A DNA stretch of 25,054 bases from Oscillospiraceae bacterium (lineage in GTDB: Bacteria > Bacillota > Clostridia > Oscillospirales > Ruminococcaceae), in contig JAITVF010000094.1 of NCBI GenBank assembly GCA_031285945.1, positions 1 through 25,054 of the forward strand, written 5' to 3'. A program made the position numbers and the translations under genes. Shown in pieces: positions 15,937 to 22,823 of the stretch. A model generated the notes under the pieces. That model did no database searches. It was given only the letters and a program-made list of their open reading frames with translations, and was not told the DNA's origin. Every line of letters starts with the position of its first letter. Position 1 is the first letter of the stretch.

Positions 15937-17200
15937 CTGGCGCCTCCTTATCAAGCCCGCGGTTTTCTATTCGCCTCATAGCCGAAAGGAGCAAGGGCAC
16001 CGCGTACTGTGATGCTATAAGGGTGAGCATGGCGTAAACATATCCGGCCCCGTTTTTAGGAAACAGAGCCACTACGACAATGCCGGAGATTCTGCCCACG
16101 TCAAGCGCCAGCTCCCTAAAGCCCATAAGCTCGGTCATGACCGAGCGCAACGTTTCGTTGCCGGCAAAAAGATCGAAGGAGTTGTTCATAACCGAGTTTA
16201 CGATAAAGTAAGAGCAAAAGGCGTTGACTACGGTAAAAAACACGACAGTGCCCGCGTTGAGGCTGAGGAGGAGTACGCAGGCCAAAAGAAAAAGAACGGT
16301 GGTGGCAAGGGCGGTGAGCCTGGGGCGGCGCTCCTGAGTGGCTATTTTGCCGTAAACCTGGTTGCCGAGTATAGACAAAACTCCCGACAAAAAGGAATTG
16401 AAGCCCACCAGAAACTCGTTGCTGATAAACTCGAATAAAAGGATATTCAGGAAAAAGGTAAAGACGCCGTCGCGAAAGCCCCGCACAAATTCGGACGCCA
16501 GCATCATGCGCAAGCTGAGCCTTTTAAACGCAAGCTTAAAGGCAAAGAGGAACTCCCTGGGCCTGTGGCTGCGGGTGACGGTTTCGAGCCGCTTCATGAA
16601 TCTTGCCTGAATAATGATGGTGGCTACGGCCACCCCGAACATCAGCCGGTACCCGCTCATCCCGGGCATAGAATCGATCACAAGACCAGAGACAAGCGGA
16701 ACCACCAGGGTGAGAATGCCCTGTATCGTTCCGCATATGCCCAGCCCCAAGCCCCGGTTTCCGGGACTTGTGTAATGGGTGAGGAGCACATTGTGTCCGG
16801 CCCAGTAAATTCCTCCCGCAAGGCCGCTCAGCGTCCCGATAAAGTACATAAGGGGCAGGGTAAGCGAGTTTGTAAGAGCAAACAGTACAAGGAACATAGC
16901 CGCGTAGGCCATCCCCCCGGCGCGGACGGCAAAAACAGGGTGAATCCTTTTGGAAAAGGCCGAGCAAAAGAGGTTGCCGACCGCGGAAGTCGCGAAATAA
17001 AGGCACCGGTAAGTAAAGACAACGTACATGTCGTTTCCCGAAATGCGTAAAAGAAGGGTGTTTAAGTAGACACTCTCAAGGGTGTAGTAGATCATCAAAA
17101 AGAAATAATTAAGGGCAAGAACATTAAACCTGTCTTCCATGCGGTCCAGACTCAGCCAGTTTACGGCGACACGCCGGATACCACCGATCAGTTTTCTCAC
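15917..17200 (-). CDS. Major facilitator superfamily transporter
   Basis: The 427-aa product has about 12 hydrophobic segments in two sets of six, separated by a basic central loop (MKRLETVTRSHRPREFL, near residues 205-225). The end of the second segment carries a degenerate MFS motif A (NLFCSAFSKRIHPVF). The family is clear, but the substrate is not, and I do not recognise a subfamily. The start is GTG 17200 with GGAGG 7 nt upstream. It is the first gene of a cluster with trmK, nif3 and rqcH. Its stop lies 20 bp inside trmK, which implies one transcript, though no functional link to tRNA modification is apparent. Confidence 0.8.
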   Translation of the reverse strand: MRKLIGGIRRVAVNWLSLDRMEDRFNVLALNYFFLMIYYTLESVYLNTLLLRISGNDMYVVFTYRCLYFATSAVGNLFCSAFSKRIHPVFAVRAGGMAYAAMFLVLFALTNSLTLPLMYFIGTLSGLAGGIYWAGHNVLLTHYTSPGNRGLGLGICGTIQGILTLVVPLVSGLVIDSMPGMSGYRLMFGVAVATIIIQARFMKRLETVTRSHRPREFLFAFKLAFKRLSLRMMLASEFVRGFRDGVFTFFLNILLFEFISNEFLVGFNSFLSGVLSILGNQVYGKIATQERRPRLTALATTVLFLLACVLLLSLNAGTVVFFTVVNAFCSYFIVNSVMNNSFDLFAGNETLRSVMTELMGFRELALDVGRISGIVVVALFPKNGAGYVYAMLTLIASQYAVPLLLSAMRRIENRGLDKEAPGELPAE

Positions 17201-17245
17201 GCGTAAGCCTCCGGAAAATGGAAGTGTGTTGTATCTTCACCATAC

Positions 17246-17274
17246 ATAATAGTATGCTTTATTATAGTTTGCAA
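17246..17274 (-). promoter_or_regulatory. Sigma70-type promoter of the MFS-trmK-nif3-rqcH cluster
   Basis: On the minus strand TTGCAA (17269-17274) and TATTAT (17246-17251) are spaced by exactly 17 nt, about 46 bp before the GTG start. CATAC/GTATG half-sites (17241-17245 and 17252-17256) flank the -10 and could be a small operator. The rest of the gap up to 17499 holds no feature I can defend. Confidence 0.55.
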
Positions 17275-17499
17275 GCTTTTTGCCCGCCTAATCGCCGCTT
17301 AATTGGGTAAAATTATTCTTTTTAAGTTGATCGCCTATAATATTGCGCAGTAGTATCAAAGCCTTCCCCGCTAAAAGGAGCTCTGCCAGAAAACGCCGCA
17401 AGTGCGAGTATGGCGCCGATTTTTGTTGCCGATGTCCTTTTTGCACAATTTGCTGTGTGACTTTCATGCTTTCCCCCTAAATCAGGCGACCACGCCTTA

Positions 17500-17528
17500 T
17501 TGACAAAGCCACTCCAATCCGATATAAT
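17500..17528 (+). promoter_or_regulatory. Consensus promoter of the tRNA operon
   Basis: A perfect TTGACA (17500-17505), a 17-nt spacer and a perfect TATAAT (17523-17528) make a full-consensus sigma70/sigma-A promoter. Initiation near 17535 leaves a short leader before tRNA-Gly at 17552, as expected for a strong stable-RNA promoter. Confidence 0.9.
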
Positions 17529-17551
17529 GAGTGTCGTTGCTTTATTGAGAC

Positions 17552-17625
<74 letters not shown>

Positions 17626-17629
17626 TTTT

Positions 17630-17706
17630 GCGCCAGTAGCTCAGCAGGATAGAGCAACTGCCTTCTAAGCAGTAGGCCAGGGGTTCGAGTCCCTTCTGGC
17701 GCGCCA
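17630..17706 (+). tRNA. tRNA-Arg (TCT)
   Basis: Acceptor GCGCCAG pairs with CTGGCGC (17696-17702). The anticodon arm ACTGC-CTTCTAA-GCAGT gives anticodon TCT, reading AGA/AGG. The discriminator is G and CCA is encoded at 17704-17706. Only four bases separate it from tRNA-Gly. Confidence 0.97.
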
Positions 17707-17791
17707 TACCTGTCATATTATTGGCTGCGTGGGGCCAGCTCGTAAGAGATCGGGACAAACAGCCCTACAGGCAGGATAAAACTCAATATGC

Positions 17792-17869
17792 GGTGGGTAT
17801 AGCTCAGTTGGTTAGAGCGCCAGATTGTGGCTCTGGAGGTCGTGAGTTCGAACCTCATTACCCACCCCA
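17792..17869 (+). tRNA. tRNA-His (GTG)
   Basis: Acceptor GTGGGTA (17793-17799) pairs with TACCCAC (17859-17865). The extra G at -1 (17792) that marks tRNA-His faces discriminator C17866. The anticodon arm CCAGA-TTGTGGC-TCTGG gives GTG, and CCA is encoded. An 85-bp spacer separates it from tRNA-Arg and shows no convincing promoter. Confidence 0.97.
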
Positions 17870-17881
17870 ACGCGGATTGCA

Positions 17882-17918
17882 GGATAAAAGACGGGCAAAC
17901 GCTGCCCGTCTTTTATCC
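17882..17918 (+). terminator. Terminator-like hairpin between tRNA-His and tRNA-Gln
   Basis: A perfect 16-bp stem (arms 17882-17897 and 17903-17918, loop AACGC) has a TTTT run in its right arm. No T-run follows the stem. It may end part of the transcripts or serve as a processing site, since tRNA-Gln downstream has no visible promoter of its own. Confidence 0.6.
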
Positions 17919-17938
17919 ACAGCCGCAGATTGTAGTGT

Positions 17939-18013
17939 TGGGCTGTCGCCAAGCGGTAAGGCAACGGACTTTGACTCCGTCACACGTGTGTTCGAATCCC
18001 ACCAGCCCAGCCA
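17939..18013 (+). tRNA. tRNA-Gln (TTG)
   Basis: Acceptor TGGGCTG (17939-17945) pairs with CAGCCCA (18003-18009). The anticodon arm ACGGA-CTTTGAC-TCCGT gives TTG, the discriminator is G, and CCA is encoded at 18011-18013. The T-first acceptor is normal for tRNA-Gln. Confidence 0.97.
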
Positions 18014-18016
18014 GAA

Positions 18017-18051
18017 AAAACCGCTTAACTAAGCTAAAGTTAAGCGGTTTT
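18017..18051 (+). terminator. Terminator of the tRNA operon
   Basis: A 14-bp perfect stem (AAAACCGCTTAACT with AGTTAAGCGGTTTT, loop of seven) begins four bases after the tRNA-Gln CCA. A TTTT run ends the stem and ACTTTTGCATTTTT follows. This is a standard factor-independent terminator. Confidence 0.88.
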
Positions 18052-18104
18052 ACTTTTGCATTTTTCGTTTTTCAAACAGGCTCTAGAATATAGGAGGGCG
18101 CGCA

Positions 18105-18203
18105 TTGGCGTTAATATTATTGGCCGGGTGGGCGGTAAAAAATAATAAATCACAGCGGGCCGTGCAAGATATAGTTAAGCGCGGGCGGATACAAGAGGCC
18201 TGA
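18105..18203 (+). CDS. Possible 32-codon hydrophobic micropeptide
   Basis: A TTG at 18105 lies 7 nt after a strong AGGAGG (18092-18097). It opens a 32-codon frame beginning MALILLAGWAVKNNKSQR and ending at TGA 18203. The N-terminal third is hydrophobic and the rest basic and polar, like small membrane peptides or type I toxins. No clear promoter precedes it, and the frame is short enough to be chance. The ribosome-binding site is the main support. Confidence 0.2.
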   Translation: MALILLAGWAVKNNKSQRAVQDIVKRGRIQEA

Positions 18204-18321
18204 AAAATAGGTAAAAATTATGTAACCGAAGAGACCGCGCGCTACCCGTAAGACGCAAGACTCGGCTTCTGCCAGTATAAACTATAAGCTATGGGCGCAG
18301 AACATGCCTCTGCTGGGGGGC

Positions 18322-18354
18322 TGCTTTGCGTTTGCTTTGCGCCTGCTTTGGCTG
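18322..18354 (+). repeat. Three-copy 11-bp tandem repeat
   Basis: Three successive 11-mers beginning TGCTTTG (18322, 18333, 18344) are followed at 18364-18370 by an inverted AGCAAAG. The 11-bp period places copies on nearly the same helix face. It lies within the 18052-18523 non-coding stretch, about 65 bp before the palindrome. Apart from this repeat, the micro-ORF, the palindrome and the promoter, I see nothing in that stretch. Confidence 0.5.
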
Positions 18355-18417
18355 AGCTTAAAAGCAAAGCCACTGCTAAGCTGCATTTTAAGCGTTAAGA
18401 CAGTAAGATAAAAGAAT

Positions 18418-18457
18418 AGTCAACACTTTTATAAAATATTTTATAAAAGTGTTGACT
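18418..18457. promoter_or_regulatory. Perfect 40-bp palindrome, probable operator
   Basis: All 40 bases are self-complementary, with arms 18418-18437 and 18438-18457. The outer half-site reads AGTCAACACTTTTATAAAAT and the centre is AT-rich. The right end (TTGACT) is itself the -35 box of the promoter at 18452-18480, so a dimeric repressor bound here would block RNA polymerase. No T-run follows, which argues against a terminator. Confidence 0.65.
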
Positions 18458-18480
18458 AAACTATTTCTCTGTGCTAAAAT
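18452..18480 (+). promoter_or_regulatory. Sigma70-type promoter of the peptidase/sugar-transporter locus
   Basis: TTGACT (18452-18457), a 17-nt spacer and TAAAAT (18475-18480) give one mismatch per hexamer. Transcription would begin near 18487, about 37 nt before the peptidase ATG at 18524. Confidence 0.75.
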
Positions 18481-18523
18481 TACGGCACGGTGTTTGTACC
18501 AACTTGTAAAGAGGAGGCTGAAA

Positions 18524-19999
18524 ATGGCAGTTCTCGGTGGCGTGGAGCCGGCCCGTGTGATGCGTTTCTTTGAAGAAATAAGCGGTATCCAACGCGGGTC
18601 TGGTCATGAAAAGCCCATAAGCGACTACTTGACTAAATTCGCGAAAGCTCGCGGCTACGAGGTAGTGCAAGACGAGCTGTGGAATATCCTTATTAAAGTC
18701 CCGGGCGTTTGCGGCGGCGAAGACGCCGAGCCCGTAATACTGCATGGCCATATGGATATGCAGTGGAAGAAAACAGAACAGAGTTCGCATGATTTTTTTA
18801 AAGATCAGCTACAGCTGTATATCGAAGACGGGTTTATACATGCCAAAGAAACAACGCTGGGCGCGGATAACGGCATTGGCGTAGCCTATATGCTTGCCTT
18901 GGCGGACTCGGACAATATTCCGCACCCGCCGCTCGAAATTGTTTTAACTGTAATGGAGGAAACTGGTAAAAAAGGTGCCGCCGCCTATAACACAAGCTTG
19001 TTGAGCGCAAAAAAGATGCTCGACTTTAACTGGATTGACGACCGCATACTGGCCGGGTGCACGGGCGACACGTCGCTGCGTGTTTCTTTTCCCGCAATAA
19101 AAGAGCCGGCGCCGCCTAAAACGATTTTTCTCCGCATTGTTATGGACGGGCTAAAGGGCGGCCACAGCGACTTGAATATCAACGAAGGGCGCGCAAATGC
19201 CATAATTCAGACCGCGCGGGTAATCGACAGGCTCCGCTCGGAATTTTATATACGGGTGGCCGATATTAAAGCCGGAGACCGGATTGGGCTTATACCGTCC
19301 GAGGCGGAGGCTGTTCTTTGCGTAAAAGAGTCGGAAAAGGCCGCTGTGGAGCTAAAGATTGCCGAGCTGGCCGAGATGCTCAGCAAAGAGTACGACGTTT
19401 CAGATCCCGAGATATCGCTGCGCGTTGAAAAGGTGGAGGGCGCGGACCCCCGGCAGGTTTTAGAGGACGGCGTTCTGAACGGCCTGCTTCAGACCATACT
19501 GCTTATCCCCCATGGCGCTATTACGCTGAATATGCATGTCCCGGGGCAAATAGAGACAAGCAACAATTTAAGCGTACTCGCGACCGAAGAGAACGAGTGC
19601 TGGATGATGACAACTCTTACCGGCGCCCTTTTCTCGCGCAAGCACGATGTTATATACAGAATAAAAAATCTTGCGAGCCTTGCCCATCAGGGCGCCAAAG
19701 TAGAAATGTTTGGGGTCGATGCGCCGGAGTTCCCGTATAACCCCGATTCCTCCATGTTGGCAATGGCCAGAAAAGCGTTTAGAGAAGCACGTGGGTTCGA
19801 AGGCGAGGTCCATATAAGCAACTTTAGCCTAGAGCTTGGCTTTTTTATACGGGCTAACGGGCTAGACTGCGTAAGCATAGGCACTCTTATACCCGATATT
19901 CACACGCCGGACGAGCGCCTGTGCGTTGAATCGGCGCAAAATACTTGGAAAACAATCGTAGTATTAATGCGGGATCTTTGCTCTGTAAAAGCGCGTTGA
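18524..19999 (+). CDS. PepD-like M20 metallopeptidase (aminoacyl-histidine dipeptidase family)
   Basis: This is a 491-aa member of the M20C family, whose PepD members hydrolyse Xaa-His dipeptides such as carnosine using two zinc ions. Recognisable motifs are HGHMDM (His76, Asp78), TLGADNGIGVA (Asp115) and VMEETGKKGA (Glu145, catalytic base, and Glu146). GLKGGHS (His214) and DIHTPDER (His460) complete the set. Two family motifs are degenerate. The region that normally reads NxDSEEEGE is LDFNWIDDRI here, so the Asp metal ligand is ambiguous (Asp167 or Asn169). The usual IHAGLECG is SNFSLELG. Start ATG 18524 follows GAGGAGG (18511-18517) by 6 nt. It is the first gene after the palindrome promoter, upstream of a sugar ABC transporter. 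An altered substrate is likely but unknown. Confidence 0.82.
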   Translation: MAVLGGVEPARVMRFFEEISGIQRGSGHEKPISDYLTKFAKARGYEVVQDELWNILIKVPGVCGGEDAEPVILHGHMDMQWKKTEQSSHDFFKDQLQLYIEDGFIHAKETTLGADNGIGVAYMLALADSDNIPHPPLEIVLTVMEETGKKGAAAYNTSLLSAKKMLDFNWIDDRILAGCTGDTSLRVSFPAIKEPAPPKTIFLRIVMDGLKGGHSDLNINEGRANAIIQTARVIDRLRSEFYIRVADIKAGDRIGLIPSEAEAVLCVKESEKAAVELKIAELAEMLSKEYDVSDPEISLRVEKVEGADPRQVLEDGVLNGLLQTILLIPHGAITLNMHVPGQIETSNNLSVLATEENECWMMTTLTGALFSRKHDVIYRIKNLASLAHQGAKVEMFGVDAPEFPYNPDSSMLAMARKAFREARGFEGEVHISNFSLELGFFIRANGLDCVSIGTLIPDIHTPDERLCVESAQNTWKTIVVLMRDLCSVKAR

Positions 20000-20085
20000 A
20001 GCAAACATAATTTTCTTGCGACCAATCGTATACAGCAAGGAAAAAAGCATATAACACGAGTACAATAAAAAGGAGGATCTGTTTA

Positions 20086-21237
20086 ATGAAAATGAAAAAA
20101 ATCGCAATCTTGGCGCTGGCGCTTTGCATGCTGCTTGTCACGGCATGCGCTCCCTCGGCCCCGGCGAATTCCGGAGCTACCGTCACTTCTGGGACTGCCA
20201 GCGCTGCTGAAAGTGCTTCGCAGGCACCTCAAGAGGCCAGCGTAGATGCCGGCGGGGATAAAGCCTTCAAGGTCGGCTTTACTATTAAAACGCTGGACAA
20301 CCCCTACTTCCAGGCTCTTGCTCAAGCTGTAAAGGACGAAGGCGAGACAAGGGGATGGAGCGTCTCGGTGCTTGACGCGGAAAGCTCTATAGAAACTGAG
20401 CTTGCAAATATGGACACGTTTATTTCGCAGGGTATGGATCTAATCGTAATAGATAACTTTGACGCCCGCGCCTGCGTGCCCTCTATACAGCAGGCCTACG
20501 ACGCCGGCATTCCCGTTATTGCCGTAGACAGCGGCGTTGACGAGGATGTTCCGGTTGTAACAATTGTTTACAGCAACAACAAACAAAACGGCAGAAGCGT
20601 AGGCCTTTACGCAAACGAGTGCTACGACCCCGCAACTAAAATAAGCTCTGTTCTTCTTAGCGGCGACAAAGGCAACCCTGTTGGCCGCGACCGCAGAATG
20701 GGACTTTTCTGCGGGATAATTGAAAGCCGGGCGAAGCTTTCGGAAGAAGAAGCTTGGGCCGAAACCGAGAAGTTTGAGCAGCAGCTTACAGATACCGGCA
20801 AGGCTTACCACGAAGCGGCAAACTTCGAAGTGCTCGCGCAGGGCTGGGCGCACTGGATTTCTGACGACGGGCTTCCTGTTATGGAAGATCTTCTAGTTGC
20901 GAACGGAGATATAAACTGCGTATTGGGCGAAAACGATAATATGCTCCTTGGCGCTATGGAGGCTCTTGAGGCTGTAAACAAGCTGGATCAGGTTCAGATA
21001 TTCGCAGCCGCCGACGGGCAAAAAGAAGCGCTCGCGCTTATTCAGCAGGGAACGTCCTATAAAGGCTCCGGAGAAAACAACCCGGTAAAATGCGCCGCGC
21101 TTGTTTATAAAATTGCGGACGAAATACTGGTGAACGGCGCCGACCGCGACTCTTACCCCTACGAAACTCTTACCGAGGCTGTGGCAATTACACCAGAGAA
21201 CGTAGACGAGCTTTACAACCCCAACGCTGTGTTTTAA
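20086..21237 (+). CDS. CUT2-family sugar ABC transporter, substrate-binding lipoprotein
   Basis: The 383-aa protein has a lipoprotein signal peptide (MKMKK, hydrophobic core, lipobox VTAC with Cys21). An Ala/Ser/Thr-rich linker runs to about residue 58, followed by a periplasmic-binding-protein type 1 domain (Peripla_BP_4, ribose/galactose-like). That domain begins KVGFTIKTLDNPYFQALAQAVKDE. Further family landmarks are QGMDLIVIDNFDA, AGIPVIAVDSG and INCVLGENDNMLLGAMEAL. It would be membrane-anchored outside the cell and feed the ATPase and permease downstream. AGGAGG (20071-20076) precedes ATG 20086. The 86-bp gap after the peptidase holds an imperfect hairpin (20011-20044) but no clear promoter, so it is probably cotranscribed with it. 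The ligand cannot be read from sequence. Confidence 0.9.
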   Translation: MKMKKIAILALALCMLLVTACAPSAPANSGATVTSGTASAAESASQAPQEASVDAGGDKAFKVGFTIKTLDNPYFQALAQAVKDEGETRGWSVSVLDAESSIETELANMDTFISQGMDLIVIDNFDARACVPSIQQAYDAGIPVIAVDSGVDEDVPVVTIVYSNNKQNGRSVGLYANECYDPATKISSVLLSGDKGNPVGRDRRMGLFCGIIESRAKLSEEEAWAETEKFEQQLTDTGKAYHEAANFEVLAQGWAHWISDDGLPVMEDLLVANGDINCVLGENDNMLLGAMEALEAVNKLDQVQIFAAADGQKEALALIQQGTSYKGSGENNPVKCAALVYKIADEILVNGADRDSYPYETLTEAVAITPENVDELYNPNAVF

Positions 21238-21246
21238 ACTACTAAC

Positions 21247-21291
21247 GCAGCAGGAGCCATGGACTTAATACAAGCCCATGGCTCCTGCTGC
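21247..21291 (+). other. 16-bp intercistronic stem-loop after the binding-protein gene
   Basis: GCAGCAGGAGCCATGG (21247-21262) and its perfect reverse complement (21276-21291) enclose a 13-base loop, 9 bp after the stop codon. No T-run follows, so it is more like an mRNA 3'-end stabiliser than a terminator. Such elements let a binding protein be made in excess of its ATPase and permease. Confidence 0.65.
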
Positions 21292-21323
21292 AAGCTACTA
21301 ATGGCCGGGGGAGGGCAAAAAAT

Positions 21324-22823
21324 ATGGAAGCGGCCTATCGCGTGCAGTTAAAAGACATTCACAAAAGCTTTAGCGGCGTTCGCGCGCTTAAGGGAGTCTC
21401 GTTTGCGGCAAAACCGGGCGAAATACACGCGCTGGTCGGCGAAAACGGAGCCGGAAAATCAACGTTGATGAAAATACTCGCCGGTGCGCTTACAGCCGAT
21501 AAAGGCACTATAGAGGTGGACGGGCAGCCGCGGCATATAGCGTCTCCGCGTGACAGCCGCGAGCTGGGGATTTCTACAATTTACCAAGAATTTGTGCTGG
21601 CCCCGCACTTAACAGTTGCCGAAAACATATATATAGACCGCCTTACAAAGAAAAACCGGCCGATTATCGACTGGCGGCAGCTGCGCAAGGACAGCGAAAA
21701 GCTGCTGAGCGAGCTTGGTTTTTTGCAAATTAGCCCGGACGCCAGGGTGTGCGACCTGAGCGTTGCCTACCAGCAGGTGGTAGAAATTTGCAAGTCCCTT
21801 TCTAGGGATGTGCGGGTGCTGGTACTGGACGAGCCCTCGGCGGTGCTTACTTTTAATGAAATAGAAGTCCTTTTTGACTTATTGCGGCAGCTAAAAGCAA
21901 TGGGGATTGCAATAATATACATTTCCCACCGTCTCGATGAAATCTTTGCGCTGTGCGACAGAATCACCGTTATGAAAGACGGCGAGTTTGTCGCTGAGCA
22001 TCTGGTTAACGAGATTGACAAAAGGCGATTGGTAAACGAAATGGTGGGGCGGGAGCTTTCTACACTGTTCCCCGAAAGAAACGCAAAAATAGGCGAAGTG
22101 ATTTTAGAGGCTAAAGACCTAAGGGCAGGCAAGGCAGTACAAGACGTTTCGTTTAAAGTACACCGGGGCGAAGTGCTGGGGTTTAGCGGGCTTGTTGGAG
22201 CGGGGCGGACCGAAACAATGCGGGCTATTTTTGGCGCCGACAGGCTTGAGGGCGGCTCGGTAGTATATAAAGGCAAAAGCGTTGCGTTTAAGAGCCCTTA
22301 CAGCGCGGTGAGGGCGGGGATAGGATATTTGTCGGAGGACAGAAAAAAAGAAGGCGTACTTTTAACGCGCAGCATATGCGAAAATACAACTATTACGTCT
22401 TTTAAAAAAGTTTCTAAGCTGGGCGTAATCAGCCATAAAAAAGACAAATCGTTCGCGTCGGTGATATTAAAGCGGCTTGCGGCAAAATACAGCGGGGTAG
22501 ACGACACGGTTTCTATGCTTTCGGGCGGCAATCAGCAAAAGGTTTCGCTTGCAAAATGGCTTATGGCCGACTGCGAAGTAATAATACTGGACGAGCCGAC
22601 GCGCGGCGTTGATGTGGGTGCCAAAACGGAGATATATAAAAACATAAACGATTTGGCCGAAAGCGGCCTGGCCGTAATTATAGTTTCGTCCGAAATAGAA
22701 GAAATCGTAAATATTTGCGACCGAGTGGTCGTAATGCGCCAGGGTAAAACCGTGGGGGAAGTCAGAAAAGAGGATATGAGCGATAAGGGCATCCTGAATT
22801 TATCGATGGGAGTTACATCATGA
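21324..22823 (+). CDS. CUT2-family sugar ABC transporter, ATP-binding protein
   Basis: This 499-aa protein has two fused nucleotide-binding domains of the RbsA/MglA type and energises import through the downstream permease. In the first domain are Walker A GENGAGKST (near residue 39), a SVAYQQVVEICKSLS signature and LVLDEPSAVLTFNE. In the second are the degenerate GLVGAGRTE loop, LSGGNQQKVSLAKWL and IILDEPTRGVD. GGGGGAGGG ends 9 nt before ATG 21324. The last four bases overlap the permease start (ATGA). It resembles the mglA product at the left of the window in domain plan, but differs in sequence and base composition, so it is a paralogous system, not a recent duplicate. Confidence 0.92.
   Translation: MEAAYRVQLKDIHKSFSGVRALKGVSFAAKPGEIHALVGENGAGKSTLMKILAGALTADKGTIEVDGQPRHIASPRDSRELGISTIYQEFVLAPHLTVAENIYIDRLTKKNRPIIDWRQLRKDSEKLLSELGFLQISPDARVCDLSVAYQQVVEICKSLSRDVRVLVLDEPSAVLTFNEIEVLFDLLRQLKAMGIAIIYISHRLDEIFALCDRITVMKDGEFVAEHLVNEIDKRRLVNEMVGRELSTLFPERNAKIGEVILEAKDLRAGKAVQDVSFKVHRGEVLGFSGLVGAGRTETMRAIFGADRLEGGSVVYKGKSVAFKSPYSAVRAGIGYLSEDRKKEGVLLTRSICENTTITSFKKVSKLGVISHKKDKSFASVILKRLAAKYSGVDDTVSMLSGGNQQKVSLAKWLMADCEVIILDEPTRGVDVGAKTEIYKNINDLAESGLAVIIVSSEIEEIVNICDRVVVMRQGKTVGEVRKEDMSDKGILNLSMGVTS

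Noticed and set aside
17288..17467. Minus-strand 59-codon frame beginning MKVTQQIVQKGHRQQ between the tRNA promoter and the MFS gene
   Set aside because: It has only a weak purine-rich stretch before the ATG, no recognisable features, and no promoter; chance is more likely.
17721..18093. Plus-strand ORFs of 103 and 88 codons
   Set aside because: They run through tRNA-His, tRNA-Gln and their hairpins; no protein family is recognisable.
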